A stretch of 52,780 nt of DNA from Aeromonas bivalvium (GTDB lineage Bacteria > Pseudomonadota > Gammaproteobacteria > Enterobacterales > Aeromonadaceae), in NCBI RefSeq assembly GCF_000819765.1, contig NZ_CDBT01000020.1, positions 4,183-56,962 on the forward strand. The letters are read 5' to 3'. Of this stretch, positions 26,851 through 39,676 are shown one piece after another. The position numbers and the translations under genes were made by a program. The notes beneath the pieces were generated by a model. It was not told the DNA's origin. It worked only from the letters and a program-made list of their open reading frames with translations, and did not search any database. Position 1 is the first letter of the stretch. Each line of letters begins with the position of its first letter.

Positions 26851-27283
26851 TTTATTATGGGGGAGAGTAAGTCAATTTCTTGCAGTTTTAACATGCTAGA
26901 GATCATATGAGGCCTATTCTATTATTGGGAGGTGATGGCCAATTTTTTGTTATTCTATCGCCTAATGGGAAACAGTTTTGTGCTACTAGGGAGGGCTGAG
27001 GCAGATTTTCTGTATCCTGTTCAGCTCTCCCAATTAGGCTGTGTTCCTAAAGTGGTCAAAAAACGGTCTTTCCATTTGATAGAGCCCCATCCTTACAAAA
27101 ACACAGCATTTATTTACTTCAAAACCACGTAATTGGGCCTCTTTAGACGCCCATATCATGGCTCACAATTGTTAAGTCTGAAATGTGGGGGATTTGAGAA
27201 CACACCTTGGAGCCTATACTGTTGCGCCCGGAAGTTATCTGTGCCGGGCCAGTTCCCTTTCTGCTGTATCTGAAGGCGTTCAG
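26851..27283. other. Scar region between wbpM and the deleted rmlC
   Basis: 433 bases with no intact gene. A 30-codon frame at 26907-26999 begins MRPILLLGGDGQ, like the nucleotide-binding start of an RmlD protein (G-x-x-G-Q), but then diverges and stops. GCTGTGTT (27038-27045) and AACACAGC (27100-27107) form an inverted repeat 70 bp end to end, too little to call an insertion sequence. Together with the next entry this looks like debris of an older rml cluster left after replacement of the O-antigen block. Confidence 0.4.
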
Positions 27284-27769
27284 ATGCAATATCAATCCCT
27301 TGCCATTCCAGAGGTCAAACTGTTGATCCCGACTCGTCACAGTGACGAGCGGGGCTTTTTCATGGAAACCCTGCGCCAGGATGAGTTTGAGCGTCACAGT
27401 GGCGCTTACACCCTGGTGCAGGATAACCACAGCCGCTCCTGGCAAGGGACGCTGCGCGGTCGCCTCTTCGATGTGGCGGTGGATGTACGGCCCGATCCAA
27501 CCTCATATGGTCAGTGGGTCGGCCAGCTCCTGTCAGAGAAAAACGACCACCAAATGTGGATCTCTCCCGGCTTTGCCCATGGTTTCTATGTGCTGAGCGA
27601 GGTCGCCGATCTCCTCTATCGAAACAGCGATTACTACCATCCCGCCGGGGAGCAGACCTTGCGCTGGGACTCCCCCGCCCTGGCCATCGATTGGTCTCTG
27701 CTGGCCGGGGTGGCGCTGCGTCTATCCGCCAAGGATGCCAAGGCCCCTGTTTCTACCACCTTGAATTAG
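27284..27769 (+). pseudogene. rmlC: Second rmlC copy with an in-frame deletion of the catalytic segment
   Basis: 161 codons from ATG 27284, frame open upstream to 27185. It keeps D-E-R-G-F-F-M-E, V-Q-D-N-H-S-R-S, D-V-A-V-D-V-R, W-I-S-P-G-F-A-H-G-F and the C-terminal strands. L-R-G is joined directly to R-L-F-D-V-A-V-D at about 27454-27466. The intact copy at 15483 has 19 more residues here, including L-H-Y-Q, which holds the catalytic His base. Ancestral L-R-G...V-R-G-R could have recombined across short GCGCGG-like repeats. It would not be an active epimerase, so it is probably a decaying paralogue. GC content matches the host, unlike the block to its left. Confidence 0.8.
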
Positions 27770-27842
27770 GGTAAGTCCGTGTTCTTGTGGCACAATTGCC
27801 AACTCAGAGTCAGAACCTTAATTTAATCAATCAGGTAATCCC

Positions 27843-29012
27843 ATGGTGAAAATTGCCGTAGCGGGAACCGGCTATGTCGGCCTGTCCAATGCCGTGCTGC
27901 TTGCCCAGCACAACGAAGTGGTCGCTATCGACCTGGTGGCAGAGAAAGTTGCGCTCATCAATCAGGGCAAATCCCCCATCGCAGACAAGGAGCTGGAGCA
28001 CTATCTCGCCCACATCCCCCTCAATCTGACGGCGACCCTGGACAAGCATCAGGCTTATCGGGGGGCGGATTTTGTCATCATAGCGACGCCGACCGACTAC
28101 GATGCCGACACCCACTATTTCAACACCCGCTCGGTGGAGGCGGTGATCCGGGATGTGATGGCCATCAATCCGACGGCCGTCATGGTGATCAAGTCCACCG
28201 TGCCTGTGGGCTACACCAAGGCGATTCGCGAGGAGCTGGGCTGCGACAACCTGATCTTCTCCCCCGAGTTCTTGCGAGAGGGGCGGGCGCTCTATGACAA
28301 CCTGCACCCCTCGCGCATCATAGTGGGCGAGCGTTCCGAGCGGGCCGAGCGTTTCGCCGCCCTCCTGCAAGGGGGGGCCATCAAACAGGATGTGCCGCTG
28401 CTCTTGACCGACAGCACGGAAGCCGAAGCGATCAAGCTGTTCGCCAATACCTATCTCGCCATGCGGGTCGCCTATTTCAACGAACTGGACACCTATGCCC
28501 AGACCCATGGTCTGGACAGCCGTCAGATCATCGAAGGGGTGGGACTGGACCCACGGATCGGCACGCACTACAACAACCCTTCCTTCGGCTATGGTGGCTA
28601 TTGCCTGCCCAAGGACACCAAGCAGTTGCTGGCCAACTACGACGATGTGCCCAACAACCTGGTGCGGGCCATCGTCGATGCCAACACTACTCGCAAGGAC
28701 TTCATCGCCGATTCCATCATTCGTCGCGGTCCCAGGGTGGTCGGGGTCTATCGCCTGATCATGAAATCGGGGTCAGACAACTTCCGCGCCTCCGCCATTC
28801 AGGGGGTGATGAAGCGCATCAAGGCCAAGGGCATAGAGGTGGTGGTGTTTGAACCCGCCCTCAAGGAGCAGAGCTTCTTCAACTCCCGGGTCATCACCGA
28901 CCTGGAGGCGTTCAAGCAAGTCTCCGATGTGATCCTCTCCAATCGCATGGCTGGCGAGCTGGCCGACGTGGCGGACAAGGTCTATACCCGCGATCTGTTT
29001 GGCAGCGACTAA
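27843..29012 (+). CDS. ugd: UDP-glucose 6-dehydrogenase
   Basis: 389 residues, complete. It oxidises UDP-glucose twice to UDP-glucuronate with NAD+. Motifs: G-T-G-Y-V-G-L-S (8-15), K-S-T-V-P-V-G-Y-T, the P-E-F-L-R-E-G segment (141-147), and the catalytic cysteine in G-G-Y-C-L-P-K-D (Cys254). GC-rich, unlike the O-unit genes. Followed 56 bases later by a UDP-glucuronate 4-epimerase-like gene, so the pair can supply UDP-GlcA and UDP-GalA for O-antigen, core or capsule. Confidence 0.96.
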   Translation: MVKIAVAGTGYVGLSNAVLLAQHNEVVAIDLVAEKVALINQGKSPIADKELEHYLAHIPLNLTATLDKHQAYRGADFVIIATPTDYDADTHYFNTRSVEAVIRDVMAINPTAVMVIKSTVPVGYTKAIREELGCDNLIFSPEFLREGRALYDNLHPSRIIVGERSERAERFAALLQGGAIKQDVPLLLTDSTEAEAIKLFANTYLAMRVAYFNELDTYAQTHGLDSRQIIEGVGLDPRIGTHYNNPSFGYGGYCLPKDTKQLLANYDDVPNNLVRAIVDANTTRKDFIADSIIRRGPRVVGVYRLIMKSGSDNFRASAIQGVMKRIKAKGIEVVVFEPALKEQSFFNSRVITDLEAFKQVSDVILSNRMAGELADVADKVYTRDLFGSD

Positions 29013-29068
29013 CCCGTGCATGGGACGCCGCGCAGACGCCCCGTGCAACCGTCTTGAAGGACAGTGTT

Positions 29069-30079
29069 ATGAAGTATCTGGTCACCGGCGCCGCCGGGTT
29101 CATCGGATTCCATCTGGTGCAGCGCCTGTGTGCTGACGGCCATGAGGTGGTCGGTATCGACAACCTCAACGACTACTACGAGGTGAGCCTCAAGGAGGCG
29201 CGCCTGGCCCGCCTTGCTCCCCTGGCGGGTTTTCGTTTCATCAGGCTGGATCTGGCCGATCGCCCCGGCATGGCCCGGCTGTTTGCCGAGCAGGGCTTCG
29301 AGCGGGTGGTGCATCTGGCTGCCCAGGCCGGGGTGCGCTACTCCCTGGACAACCCGTTTGCCTATGCCGACAGCAACCTGGTGGGCCAGCTGACGGTGCT
29401 GGAAGGGTGTCGTCACCATGGGGTGGGACATCTGGTCTATGCCTCTTCCAGCTCGGTATACGGTCTCAACGACAAGATGCCGTTTGCCACCACGGACACA
29501 GTGGATCACCCCATCTCCCTCTATGCCGCCACCAAGAAGGCCAACGAGCTGATGGCGCACAGCTATGCCCATCTCTATGGCATTCCCACCACTGGCCTGC
29601 GCTTTTTCACCGTCTATGGTCCCTGGGGTCGTCCCGACATGGCGCTGTTCAAGTTCACCAGGGCGATCCTGGCGGGGGAACCCATCGATGTCTACAACCA
29701 GGGGCAGCTGTCCCGGGATTTCACCCATGTGGACGACATCGTCGAGGGGATAGTGCGGGTGGCGGATAAGGTGCCGCAGGTCAGCCCAGGCTGGACGCCG
29801 AGCCAGGGACGCACCGACATGAGCTCGGCGCCCTATCGCCTGTTCAACATCGGCAATGGCAGCCCGGTGCGGTTGCTGGACTTTATCGAGGCGCTGGAGC
29901 TGGCCATCGGCCAGCCCGCCATCAAACACATGATGCCGATGCAACCGGGTGACGTGCATGCCACCTGGGCCGATACTCAGGGGTTGTTCGAGGCTGTCGG
30001 CTATCAGCCGCAGATGACGGTGGCGGCGGGTGTGAAAACCTTCGTCGACTGGTATCATGGCTATTATCGGCAAGCCTGA
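29069..30079 (+). CDS. UDP-glucuronate 4-epimerase-like NAD-dependent epimerase
   Basis: 336 residues, extended SDR: V-T-G-A-A-G-F-I-G-F near the N-terminus, D-N-L-N-D-Y-Y (typical of the CapI/Gla/WbnF group), H-L-A-A-Q-A-G-V-R-Y-S, S-S-S-S-V-Y-G and catalytic Y-A-A-T-K-K-A-N-E. F-T-V-Y-G-P-W-G-R-P-D-M-A-L and the S-R-D-F-T-H-V-D-D-I-V-E segment also fit that group. ATG 29069 follows GAAGGA by seven bases; a TTG at 29054 is in frame. Being directly after ugd supports UDP-GlcA to UDP-GalA conversion. Confidence 0.9.
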   Translation: MKYLVTGAAGFIGFHLVQRLCADGHEVVGIDNLNDYYEVSLKEARLARLAPLAGFRFIRLDLADRPGMARLFAEQGFERVVHLAAQAGVRYSLDNPFAYADSNLVGQLTVLEGCRHHGVGHLVYASSSSVYGLNDKMPFATTDTVDHPISLYAATKKANELMAHSYAHLYGIPTTGLRFFTVYGPWGRPDMALFKFTRAILAGEPIDVYNQGQLSRDFTHVDDIVEGIVRVADKVPQVSPGWTPSQGRTDMSSAPYRLFNIGNGSPVRLLDFIEALELAIGQPAIKHMMPMQPGDVHATWADTQGLFEAVGYQPQMTVAAGVKTFVDWYHGYYRQA

Positions 30080-30150
30080 CCCCGGCTGGTCCGCCGCGAC
30101 CCTGGCGGCGGGCCTGCCCATCCAGTTTCCAATAAGAGAAATGTGACAAT

Positions 30151-31245
30151 ATGAGCAATCAAGAACCTACCTTGACACAGTCCCAACCTGATCTGCCCCA
30201 AGGATGGAGGCAGGCCAGATCCAGCGATGAGATTGACTTGCGCGAGCTTGTCCTGACGCTCTGGCGCAGCAAGCTGTTGATCCTCTGCGTTGCCGGTCTG
30301 TTTGCGGCAGGCGGCATCGCCTATGCGCTGACGGCGCCCCAGGTGTGGGTCAGCCAGGCCGAGATCAAGCAGCCCACCCTCAAGGAGATAGAATCCCTTG
30401 AGCTCAACATCAACCAGTTGATGAACGCCCAAGTGCCAGAGACCGCCTTCACCGCCTTCGAGAAGAAGGCGCTCTATGATGATTTCGTCAACAACTTCAA
30501 CAGCTTCAACAACAAGCGCCAATTCTTGTTGGAGAAAGGCTATCTGGACGCCGAAGCGGCGCGGCACGAGGTCACGGACGGCAAGGGCAAGCGGATGCTG
30601 CTCAGGCAGATGGCTGAGGGGATAGATGCGAGGGCGCCGGACAAAGCGAAGGAGGACGTGGTCCTCTCCTTCGCCGCGAGCACGGCAGAGGAGGCCAAGG
30701 CGCGGCTGGAGCAGTACATCGACTTTATCCAGGCCCAGGAGTCCGCCGCCAAGGGCAAGGAGCTGGATACTCTCTGGCGCAACCGCATCAAGACGCTGCA
30801 GAGCCAGTATGAGAGCGCTAGGGCCGACACCCTCAAGCAGCTGCAAGATGACATTTTGCGTACCGAATACAGCCTGCGCATCAGTCAGGCGGCGGGGATA
30901 GAGACGCCGGTGCAGAACCTGCAAAACAAGGATAGCTTTGCCATCGATCTGGGGGCTCGGGCCCTGGCCGAGAAGCTCAAGGTTCTCAAGGAGATCAAGA
31001 ACCCGGAGTTCATGAATCCGAGCATTGGCGATCTGCGTCTGCAACTGAGCAGTCTGCAGGCCATCAAGCTGGAGGCGCGGCCGTTCCACTCCTTCGCCTA
31101 TCAAGCCTCGCCGACCGAGCCTCTGTCCCGGGACAAGCCCAAGCGGCCTCTGGTGGTGGTGCTGGCCACCCTGCTCGGCGGCATGCTGGGGGTGGGCATA
31201 GTGCTGGTCCGCTTCGCCTTTCGCGAGCAAGGCGGCGCCAGGTAA
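30151..31245 (+). CDS. wzz: O-antigen chain-length determinant protein
   Basis: 364 residues with the polysaccharide co-polymerase 1 layout: cytoplasmic N-terminus with D-E-I-D-L-R-E-L-V-L-T-L-W-R-S-K before the first membrane helix (about 41-62), a long helical periplasmic domain (about 65-325), and a C-terminal helix (about 331-352) preceded by the proline-containing P-L-S-R-D-K-P-K-R-P-L. It oligomerises and sets the modal O-chain length made by Wzy. High GC. A terminator directly downstream suggests it ends the O-antigen transcription unit. Confidence 0.94.
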   Translation: MSNQEPTLTQSQPDLPQGWRQARSSDEIDLRELVLTLWRSKLLILCVAGLFAAGGIAYALTAPQVWVSQAEIKQPTLKEIESLELNINQLMNAQVPETAFTAFEKKALYDDFVNNFNSFNNKRQFLLEKGYLDAEAARHEVTDGKGKRMLLRQMAEGIDARAPDKAKEDVVLSFAASTAEEAKARLEQYIDFIQAQESAAKGKELDTLWRNRIKTLQSQYESARADTLKQLQDDILRTEYSLRISQAAGIETPVQNLQNKDSFAIDLGARALAEKLKVLKEIKNPEFMNPSIGDLRLQLSSLQAIKLEARPFHSFAYQASPTEPLSRDKPKRPLVVVLATLLGGMLGVGIVLVRFAFREQGGAR

Positions 31246-31268
31246 TCGAAGTCAGTTATGATACGAGG

Positions 31269-31290
31269 GGGGGCGCAAGCCTCCTTTTTT
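31269..31290 (+). terminator. Rho-independent terminator after wzz
   Basis: GGGGGC (31269-31274), GCAA loop and GCCTCC (31279-31284) pair with one G-U, followed by six T (31285-31290). Confidence 0.75.
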
Positions 31291-31346
31291 ATTTCTGCGA
31301 CAAAGGGTTATGCTGGGTGGATAGACAATCTCAGGACGCTGGCCGG

Positions 31347-33092
31347 ATGCTGGAAAAAGGATTCTTTGGGCTCTTCGCGCTCTATCTGCTGCTGGGGATG
31401 CACTTTTTCATGCACAACCCCGGGGGGGCCGGGCTCTATCTGCCCTTCAACGCCTGGGGCTGGGTGTTTGCCAGCCTCGCCATCGGCGCCGGGCTCTGGC
31501 AAGTGACCCTGAACCAGCGTCTGGTCTGGTCGCCGCTGCTGCTCTGGCTTTGGGTCGGCGGTCTGTTGTTGCTGCTGCCCATGGCCTATCCCGGCTTTGC
31601 GCTCAAGGATTACGCCATCCCCAGGTTGCTCGGACTCTTTGCCGGCCTGCTGTTTCTCACCAGCCTCTATCAATGGCCGCCAGCGGGCCAGCGCCGCGAG
31701 CATTTGCTCTATCTGGTGCTCGGCGCGGTCGCCATCGAGGCGCTGCTCGGCCTGGTCGAATATTACCTGCTGACCCCGGGCAACTGGCTCGGGTACGACA
31801 CCCGGGCCAATCGCCCCTACGGCATCTTCCAGCAACCCAATGTGATGGCGAGCTTCATGGCCACCGGCCTGGTGCTGGCGGCCTGGCTTGAGGGGGAGGG
31901 GAGGCTTGCCGGGCGCTGGCTGCGGGCACTGCGCCAGGGGCTGCTGCTGGTCTGCCCCTTGTTGTTGGTGGTGCTGCAATCCCGGGTGGGGCAGCTTGGC
32001 GCCCTGTTGGGGCTGCTGCTCCTGCTGCCCATGTTGCGGGAGCGCAAGCTGGCGGCCAGGGTGCTGCTGCTGGTCGCCCTCGGCCTCCTGCTCGGGTTGG
32101 CATCCCAGTATCTGATTGCGGGGGTGAAGAGAGGGATTGAGGTCTATCAGTCCGGCGGCATGCGCTCCGTCTACTGGCCTTATACCATCAAGCTCATCAT
32201 GCACTCCCCCTGGACGGGATGGGGCTATGGCAGCTTCGAGTCCGTCTTCCTGCACCAATACATGGCAGACAAGGCATTGGCGCCAGAGATGGTGCAGATT
32301 GAATACAACCTGGATCACCCCCATAACGAATTTCTCTACTGGGCGGTGGAAGGAGGCATAGCCCCTATGCTGGGCATGCTGCTGATGGGGGCGGCCCTGC
32401 TGTGGCGCCTCGGCCAGAGTCGCTGGCGCCAGGGGCTGGCCCTGCTGGCCCTGGCGCTGCCCATACTGCTGCACAGCCAGACCGAATACCCCTTCTATCA
32501 CGCCATCGTTCATTGGTGGGTGCTGCTGCTGATCATCTACCAGATAGACAGCGAGATAGAGGCGAAAGCCCCCAGCCCCGGCTGGCATCAGAGTGTCTAT
32601 CGTCCCTGGCTGCTGCTGCGCTTTCTGGCCATCGGCATCCCCCTGCTGGTGGTGCCCTTCATGCTGACTGCCATCCACACCGCCTGGGTGGTGACCCAGT
32701 ACGAGCGAGGAGGCTACAAGGAGCCGGCCCTGTTGCTGAAGGTGATCAACCCCATGGCCTGGCTCACCCGGGTCGAGTTCGACGTCAACTCGGTGCGGTT
32801 GGCGGTGGGCTTGCAGGGGGGCAACCGGCAGGAGTTGGCGGCCTATCTGGCCTGGGGAGAGGCGTTCGTGCGCCACACCCCCCGCGCCAACATCTACGCC
32901 AACATGATAGTGGCCCTCGAGGCCCTGGGGCGGCGCGAGGAGGCCGAGTCCCTGCGTCAGCAGGCCCTGGTACTCTACCCGGCCGATGCCCTGCTGCGGG
33001 GCAAGTCGGCTTCGGTGGCCAGAGCGCTGGAGAGGCGGGCCGCCCCTGTGGTTGCTTCACCGGCGCAGCCGTTGGTCAATAAAGCGCCATAA
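31347..33092 (+). CDS. PglL/WaaL-type O-oligosaccharyltransferase (Wzy_C family)
   Basis: 581 residues, about 11-12 membrane helices and a soluble C-terminal domain (from ~480). The family mark is D-H-P-H-N-E-F-L-Y-W-A-V-E-G-G near residues 320-335, the periplasmic His-containing loop of PglL/PilO/WaaL enzymes, and an R-P-Y-G-I-F-Q-Q-P-N segment near 165 typical of protein O-oligosaccharyltransferases with a PglL_A domain. It would transfer Und-PP-linked glycan to pilin/protein or to lipid A-core. Substrate not decidable here. ATG 31347 puts the first helix at the N-terminus; GTG 31317 is an alternative with AAAGGG upstream. Lies after the wzz terminator, so it is likely expressed separately. 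Confidence 0.87.
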   Translation: MLEKGFFGLFALYLLLGMHFFMHNPGGAGLYLPFNAWGWVFASLAIGAGLWQVTLNQRLVWSPLLLWLWVGGLLLLLPMAYPGFALKDYAIPRLLGLFAGLLFLTSLYQWPPAGQRREHLLYLVLGAVAIEALLGLVEYYLLTPGNWLGYDTRANRPYGIFQQPNVMASFMATGLVLAAWLEGEGRLAGRWLRALRQGLLLVCPLLLVVLQSRVGQLGALLGLLLLLPMLRERKLAARVLLLVALGLLLGLASQYLIAGVKRGIEVYQSGGMRSVYWPYTIKLIMHSPWTGWGYGSFESVFLHQYMADKALAPEMVQIEYNLDHPHNEFLYWAVEGGIAPMLGMLLMGAALLWRLGQSRWRQGLALLALALPILLHSQTEYPFYHAIVHWWVLLLIIYQIDSEIEAKAPSPGWHQSVYRPWLLLRFLAIGIPLLVVPFMLTAIHTAWVVTQYERGGYKEPALLLKVINPMAWLTRVEFDVNSVRLAVGLQGGNRQELAAYLAWGEAFVRHTPRANIYANMIVALEALGRREEAESLRQQALVLYPADALLRGKSASVARALERRAAPVVASPAQPLVNKAP

Positions 33093-33248
33093 AAGGCCTT
33101 TTCTTGTGGGTTTCTTCCAACCCCGTGCTGCTTGTTTCGCCAAGGCCATGGTCTTATCGCAAAATCGGGGTGCCGGGCTGGATCCCGGGAGTGGCCGCGA
33201 TAAGATAGGGGTCAGATGCTAATATCTTGTTTATAAAGGGAGTCTGCA

Positions 33249-33920
33249 ATGGAGTTGGTATTAGGCCCATTAGAAGCTCGGGTGATTGGTTGCCTCATCG
33301 AGAAGGAGATCAGCACGCCGGATCAATACCCCTTGTCCCTCAACGCCCTGGTCAACGCCTGTAACCAGAAGAGCAACAGAGACCCTGTGCTCGAGCTCGG
33401 CGAGCTGGAGATCCGCGCCGTGGTGGACGAACTGGTCCGCAAGCGGCTGGTGGTCAACACAGCTGGCTTCAACGCCCGGGTGCCCCGTTATCAGCACCGA
33501 TTCTGCAACACCGAATTTGGCGACCTCAAGTTCAATGCCCAGGAGCTGGGAGTGGTCTGCGAGCTGCTGCTGCGCGGTCCCCAGACCCCGGGGGAGCTGC
33601 GCTCGCGCACCAACCGGCTCTGCCAGTTCGACGATGTGACCCAGGTCGATGCCGTCCTGAACAGGCTCATCGAGCAGGGGCCCTATGTGGTCAAGCTGGC
33701 CCGAGAGCCCGGCAAGCGCGAGTCCCGCTTCGCCCATCTGTTCAGTGGCGAGGTGACAGGTGCGGCCCTGGAGCAGGGGCTGGATGCTCGTGCTCAGCCC
33801 GAGGGAACGGCCCAGGGCTCCCCCTTGCATGATCGCCTGGCTTCCCTGGAGGAGGAGGTGAGCCTGCTGCGGGATCAGGTGGCGGCCCTGACGGCGCGCC
33901 TGGATGCGATGACCGCCTGA
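33249..33920 (+). CDS. yceH: YceH (DUF480) family protein
   Basis: 223 residues. The N-terminus L-G-P-L-E-A-R-V-I-G-C-L-I-E-K-E followed by T-P-D-Q-Y-P-L-S-L-N-A-L and N-Q-K-S-N-R-D-P-V is diagnostic of the DUF480/YceH family, which folds as two winged helix domains. A second winged-helix repeat includes L-L-R-G-P-Q-T-P-G-E-L-R-S-R. The C-terminal L-E-E-E-V-S-L-L-R-D-Q-V-A-A-L-T is a short coiled coil. Function poorly characterised. AAGGGAG lies upstream of the ATG. Confidence 0.95.
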   Translation: MELVLGPLEARVIGCLIEKEISTPDQYPLSLNALVNACNQKSNRDPVLELGELEIRAVVDELVRKRLVVNTAGFNARVPRYQHRFCNTEFGDLKFNAQELGVVCELLLRGPQTPGELRSRTNRLCQFDDVTQVDAVLNRLIEQGPYVVKLAREPGKRESRFAHLFSGEVTGAALEQGLDARAQPEGTAQGSPLHDRLASLEEEVSLLRDQVAALTARLDAMTA

Positions 33921-33927
33921 TCGCCCC

Positions 33928-33960
33928 CGGGGGAGAGGGCCATCTGCACCCTCTCCCCCG
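33928..33960 (+). terminator. GC-rich hairpin after yceH
   Basis: A perfect 12-bp stem, arms CGGGGGAGAGGG (33928-33939) and CCCTCTCCCCCG (33949-33960), 9-base loop, starts 8 bases after the yceH stop. There is no U-run, so the termination mechanism is uncertain. Confidence 0.6.
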
Positions 33961-34162
33961 TACCTGGCGGCCGGGCCGCTCCCGTCCTGGTGCCCGCTGT
34001 CGTGCCCCTGCTCCTTCCAGACCCGGCGTCGTGCCTTCGGGCCATTCCCCTGCGGCGGGCTCGAGGCGCAAGGCATTTAATTTGCGTTATTTCATGGTTA
34101 AGGGTCGAGCCGGCGGCGCTTTCCCGTTAAAATTCCGCTTTTGCTCCTTCGCGTGAGTCTTG

Positions 34163-38002
<3,840 letters not shown>

Positions 38003-38225
38003 TGGAAGGGGATGCGGCCCTCGCTGTCCTGCGCCCCCGGCGTGGCGGCAGCGGGGGCCGTTTTGCATCTGCTCTCTCTCCTGCCTTGCCGGCGCCAGCG
38101 GGTCGCGGCTCTCCAGGTGGGCGGCGATGACAGGCAGCTGATTCCTGACGCCACTGCCCGGCTCTGTTCACGCCTGCGCTTTCAGCAAGGGCGTTGTCCC
38201 GCCGCGGTAGCGAATGCTCACCGCC

Positions 38226-39125
38226 TCAGTCGAGGGGCTCGTATAGATAGAGATGAAGCCGCTCTATGAGGGGACGCTCCCCTATCTTGCGATCCCGCCT
38301 CGGCTGGCGCAGCTTGGGGGGATAGTGGCCCAGGGGCTTGATGGCGGGGGAGGCGTCGGCGCACAGCAGCAGGGGGAGGCTCGCCTTGATCTGCTGCTTT
38401 CTCGGCTCTCTGTCCCGCCAGAGCAGGTTGATCATGGGGTGGGTCTTGACCGGGCGACGAATGCGCAGCTCGCTGTCGGCGGACAGGCGGCGGATATCGT
38501 AGATCTCCTTGTCCACCATCTGCTGCCACTGCTGTGGGTGGGAGAGGGCGGGCACATAGCGGCGACTGCGCTCCAGCATGGCGATCACCTGCTCCCGGCT
38601 GAGTCGGCTGATGGTCTGCTTGTCTGCCCAGGTGAAGCCGAGTGAATGGAGATCCCCCGCCAGCAGGGTGAGCTGACGGTAGATCTGCAAGGTGATGACC
38701 CCGGGCAGGGCGTTGTGGACCAGCTCGAACTTCTCGTCTCGGCCTCCCGCCTGCTGCACCAGCGCCTTGAAGGCCAGCTTGCTGCGGTTTATCTCCTCGA
38801 TCAGCGGGACAAGCAGGGGGGCGGCCTCGGCCGGCAGCCGCAGCCAGCCAGGCAGGCGCTGGGTGGATTTGGTCGAACAGCCGGGACGGGCCCCATGATG
38901 CTGGTAGGCGGCGAGTGCGGCCGCCCGGGCCGCCTCTCCCTCGAGCAGCCCCACCTCTATCTGGCTGATGGGATCATGCTCTTGTCCTTGCAACACGGGA
39001 GGCAGGGGATAGACCTGAGCCTCCAGCAGGGGGAGGCGGGCGATCCGGCTCGCCAGCTCGGCCAGCAGGCTCTCCAGCTCGCTCATCTGCTGGCGCAGGG
39101 CGGCTTGGGGGGTAAAGGTGGCCAT
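38226..39125 (-). CDS. tus: DNA replication terminus site-binding protein (Tus homologue)
   Basis: 299 residues collinear with E. coli Tus (309). Shared landmarks: L-P-x-V-x-x-x-x-E-H-x-P-x-x-x-I-E-V (E and H of the N-terminal domain), R-L-P-G-x-L, the F-E-x-V-H-x-x-L-P-G-x-I-T-L segment with the Phe and His of the pocket that holds the flipped Ter cytosine, G-x-x-W-A-(N/D)-K, the I-x-R-P-V-K-x-x-P-(I/M) DNA-contact segment, and the C-terminal R-L-H-L-Y. Tus binds Ter sites and blocks DnaB-driven forks from one side. It has its own promoter on the minus strand. This implies that the window is in or near the terminus half of the chromosome (inference). Confidence 0.9.
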   Translation of the reverse strand: MATFTPQAALRQQMSELESLLAELASRIARLPLLEAQVYPLPPVLQGQEHDPISQIEVGLLEGEAARAAALAAYQHHGARPGCSTKSTQRLPGWLRLPAEAAPLLVPLIEEINRSKLAFKALVQQAGGRDEKFELVHNALPGVITLQIYRQLTLLAGDLHSLGFTWADKQTISRLSREQVIAMLERSRRYVPALSHPQQWQQMVDKEIYDIRRLSADSELRIRRPVKTHPMINLLWRDREPRKQQIKASLPLLLCADASPAIKPLGHYPPKLRQPRRDRKIGERPLIERLHLYLYEPLD

Positions 39126-39186
39126 GATTCGATTCTCGGTAAAGGGGGAAGGGGCACCTTAGATGCGGTGCGCGTCACCGCATAAC

Positions 39187-39214
39187 TGTATAAATAGACA
39201 GTGTTCGGTGTCAA
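39187..39214 (-). promoter_or_regulatory. Promoter of the tus homologue
   Basis: On the minus strand TTGACA (39214-39209), 16-base spacer, TATACA (39192-39187). In E. coli the tus promoter overlaps TerB and is autorepressed. I could not identify a convincing Ter core here. Confidence 0.65.
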
Positions 39215-39676
39215 CCCGAGCCGGGATCGACCCAGAGGCGAGAGGAGGGCAAGGGCCTGTGGCGGGATATGCGGGCCTGGGGTGGCAGGGATAAAATGAG
39301 AGTTAAACGGCGCTCGTTTGATGGACCCTGATCATGTAATGAAATGGTACATTTGTTGATATCTGGCAACACCTTACGATCAATTATGCAGCATGTTGAC
39401 GGTACTGGGGATGCCTCCTCCCTGGCCCGGAACCTGGGGGCTGCATAAGCGCAAAGATAAAGTGCATAGTTAACCCGAGGTCGGGGAGCACAATCTGCTG
39501 TTTGCGCCGAAATGGGCGGAGGTGTTTTTATTTTTCTTTTAAATTCAATTTGTTATATAAAAATATCACCCTGGTGTCGCCATTAGTTTTCCTAATGCAC
39601 TGTATCAAAATTCGTCAATTGAGACAGGGGGAGACAGCTCCTAAGCTTGCGGCAACCAAATGAGAGGAGCCGCACC
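39215..39676. other. Intergenic region between tus and the DUF1127 gene
   Basis: About 460 bases with no supported gene. The left half is GC-rich; 39525-39570 is strongly AT-rich and probably carries the promoter of the DUF1127 gene, but I cannot fix hexamers. Confidence 0.4.

Noticed and set aside
26932..27132. A 66-codon open frame after wbpM
   Set aside because: No ribosome site, odd composition and it lies in the scar; better explained as decayed sequence.
30064..31230. Long antisense open frames opposite wzz, the O-oligosaccharyltransferase and the SNF2 gene
   Set aside because: They mirror the codon pattern of clear genes on the other strand and have no ribosome sites or domains.
33091..33102. 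AAAAGGCCTTTT as a terminator after the oligosaccharyltransferase gene
   Set aside because: It is a perfect palindrome with no loop, so it cannot form a stable RNA hairpin of the usual kind.
39126..39400. A Ter site overlapping the tus promoter, as in E. coli
   Set aside because: No 14-base core close to GTATGTTGTAACTA was found; the best segments match about half the positions. A divergent Ter cannot be excluded.
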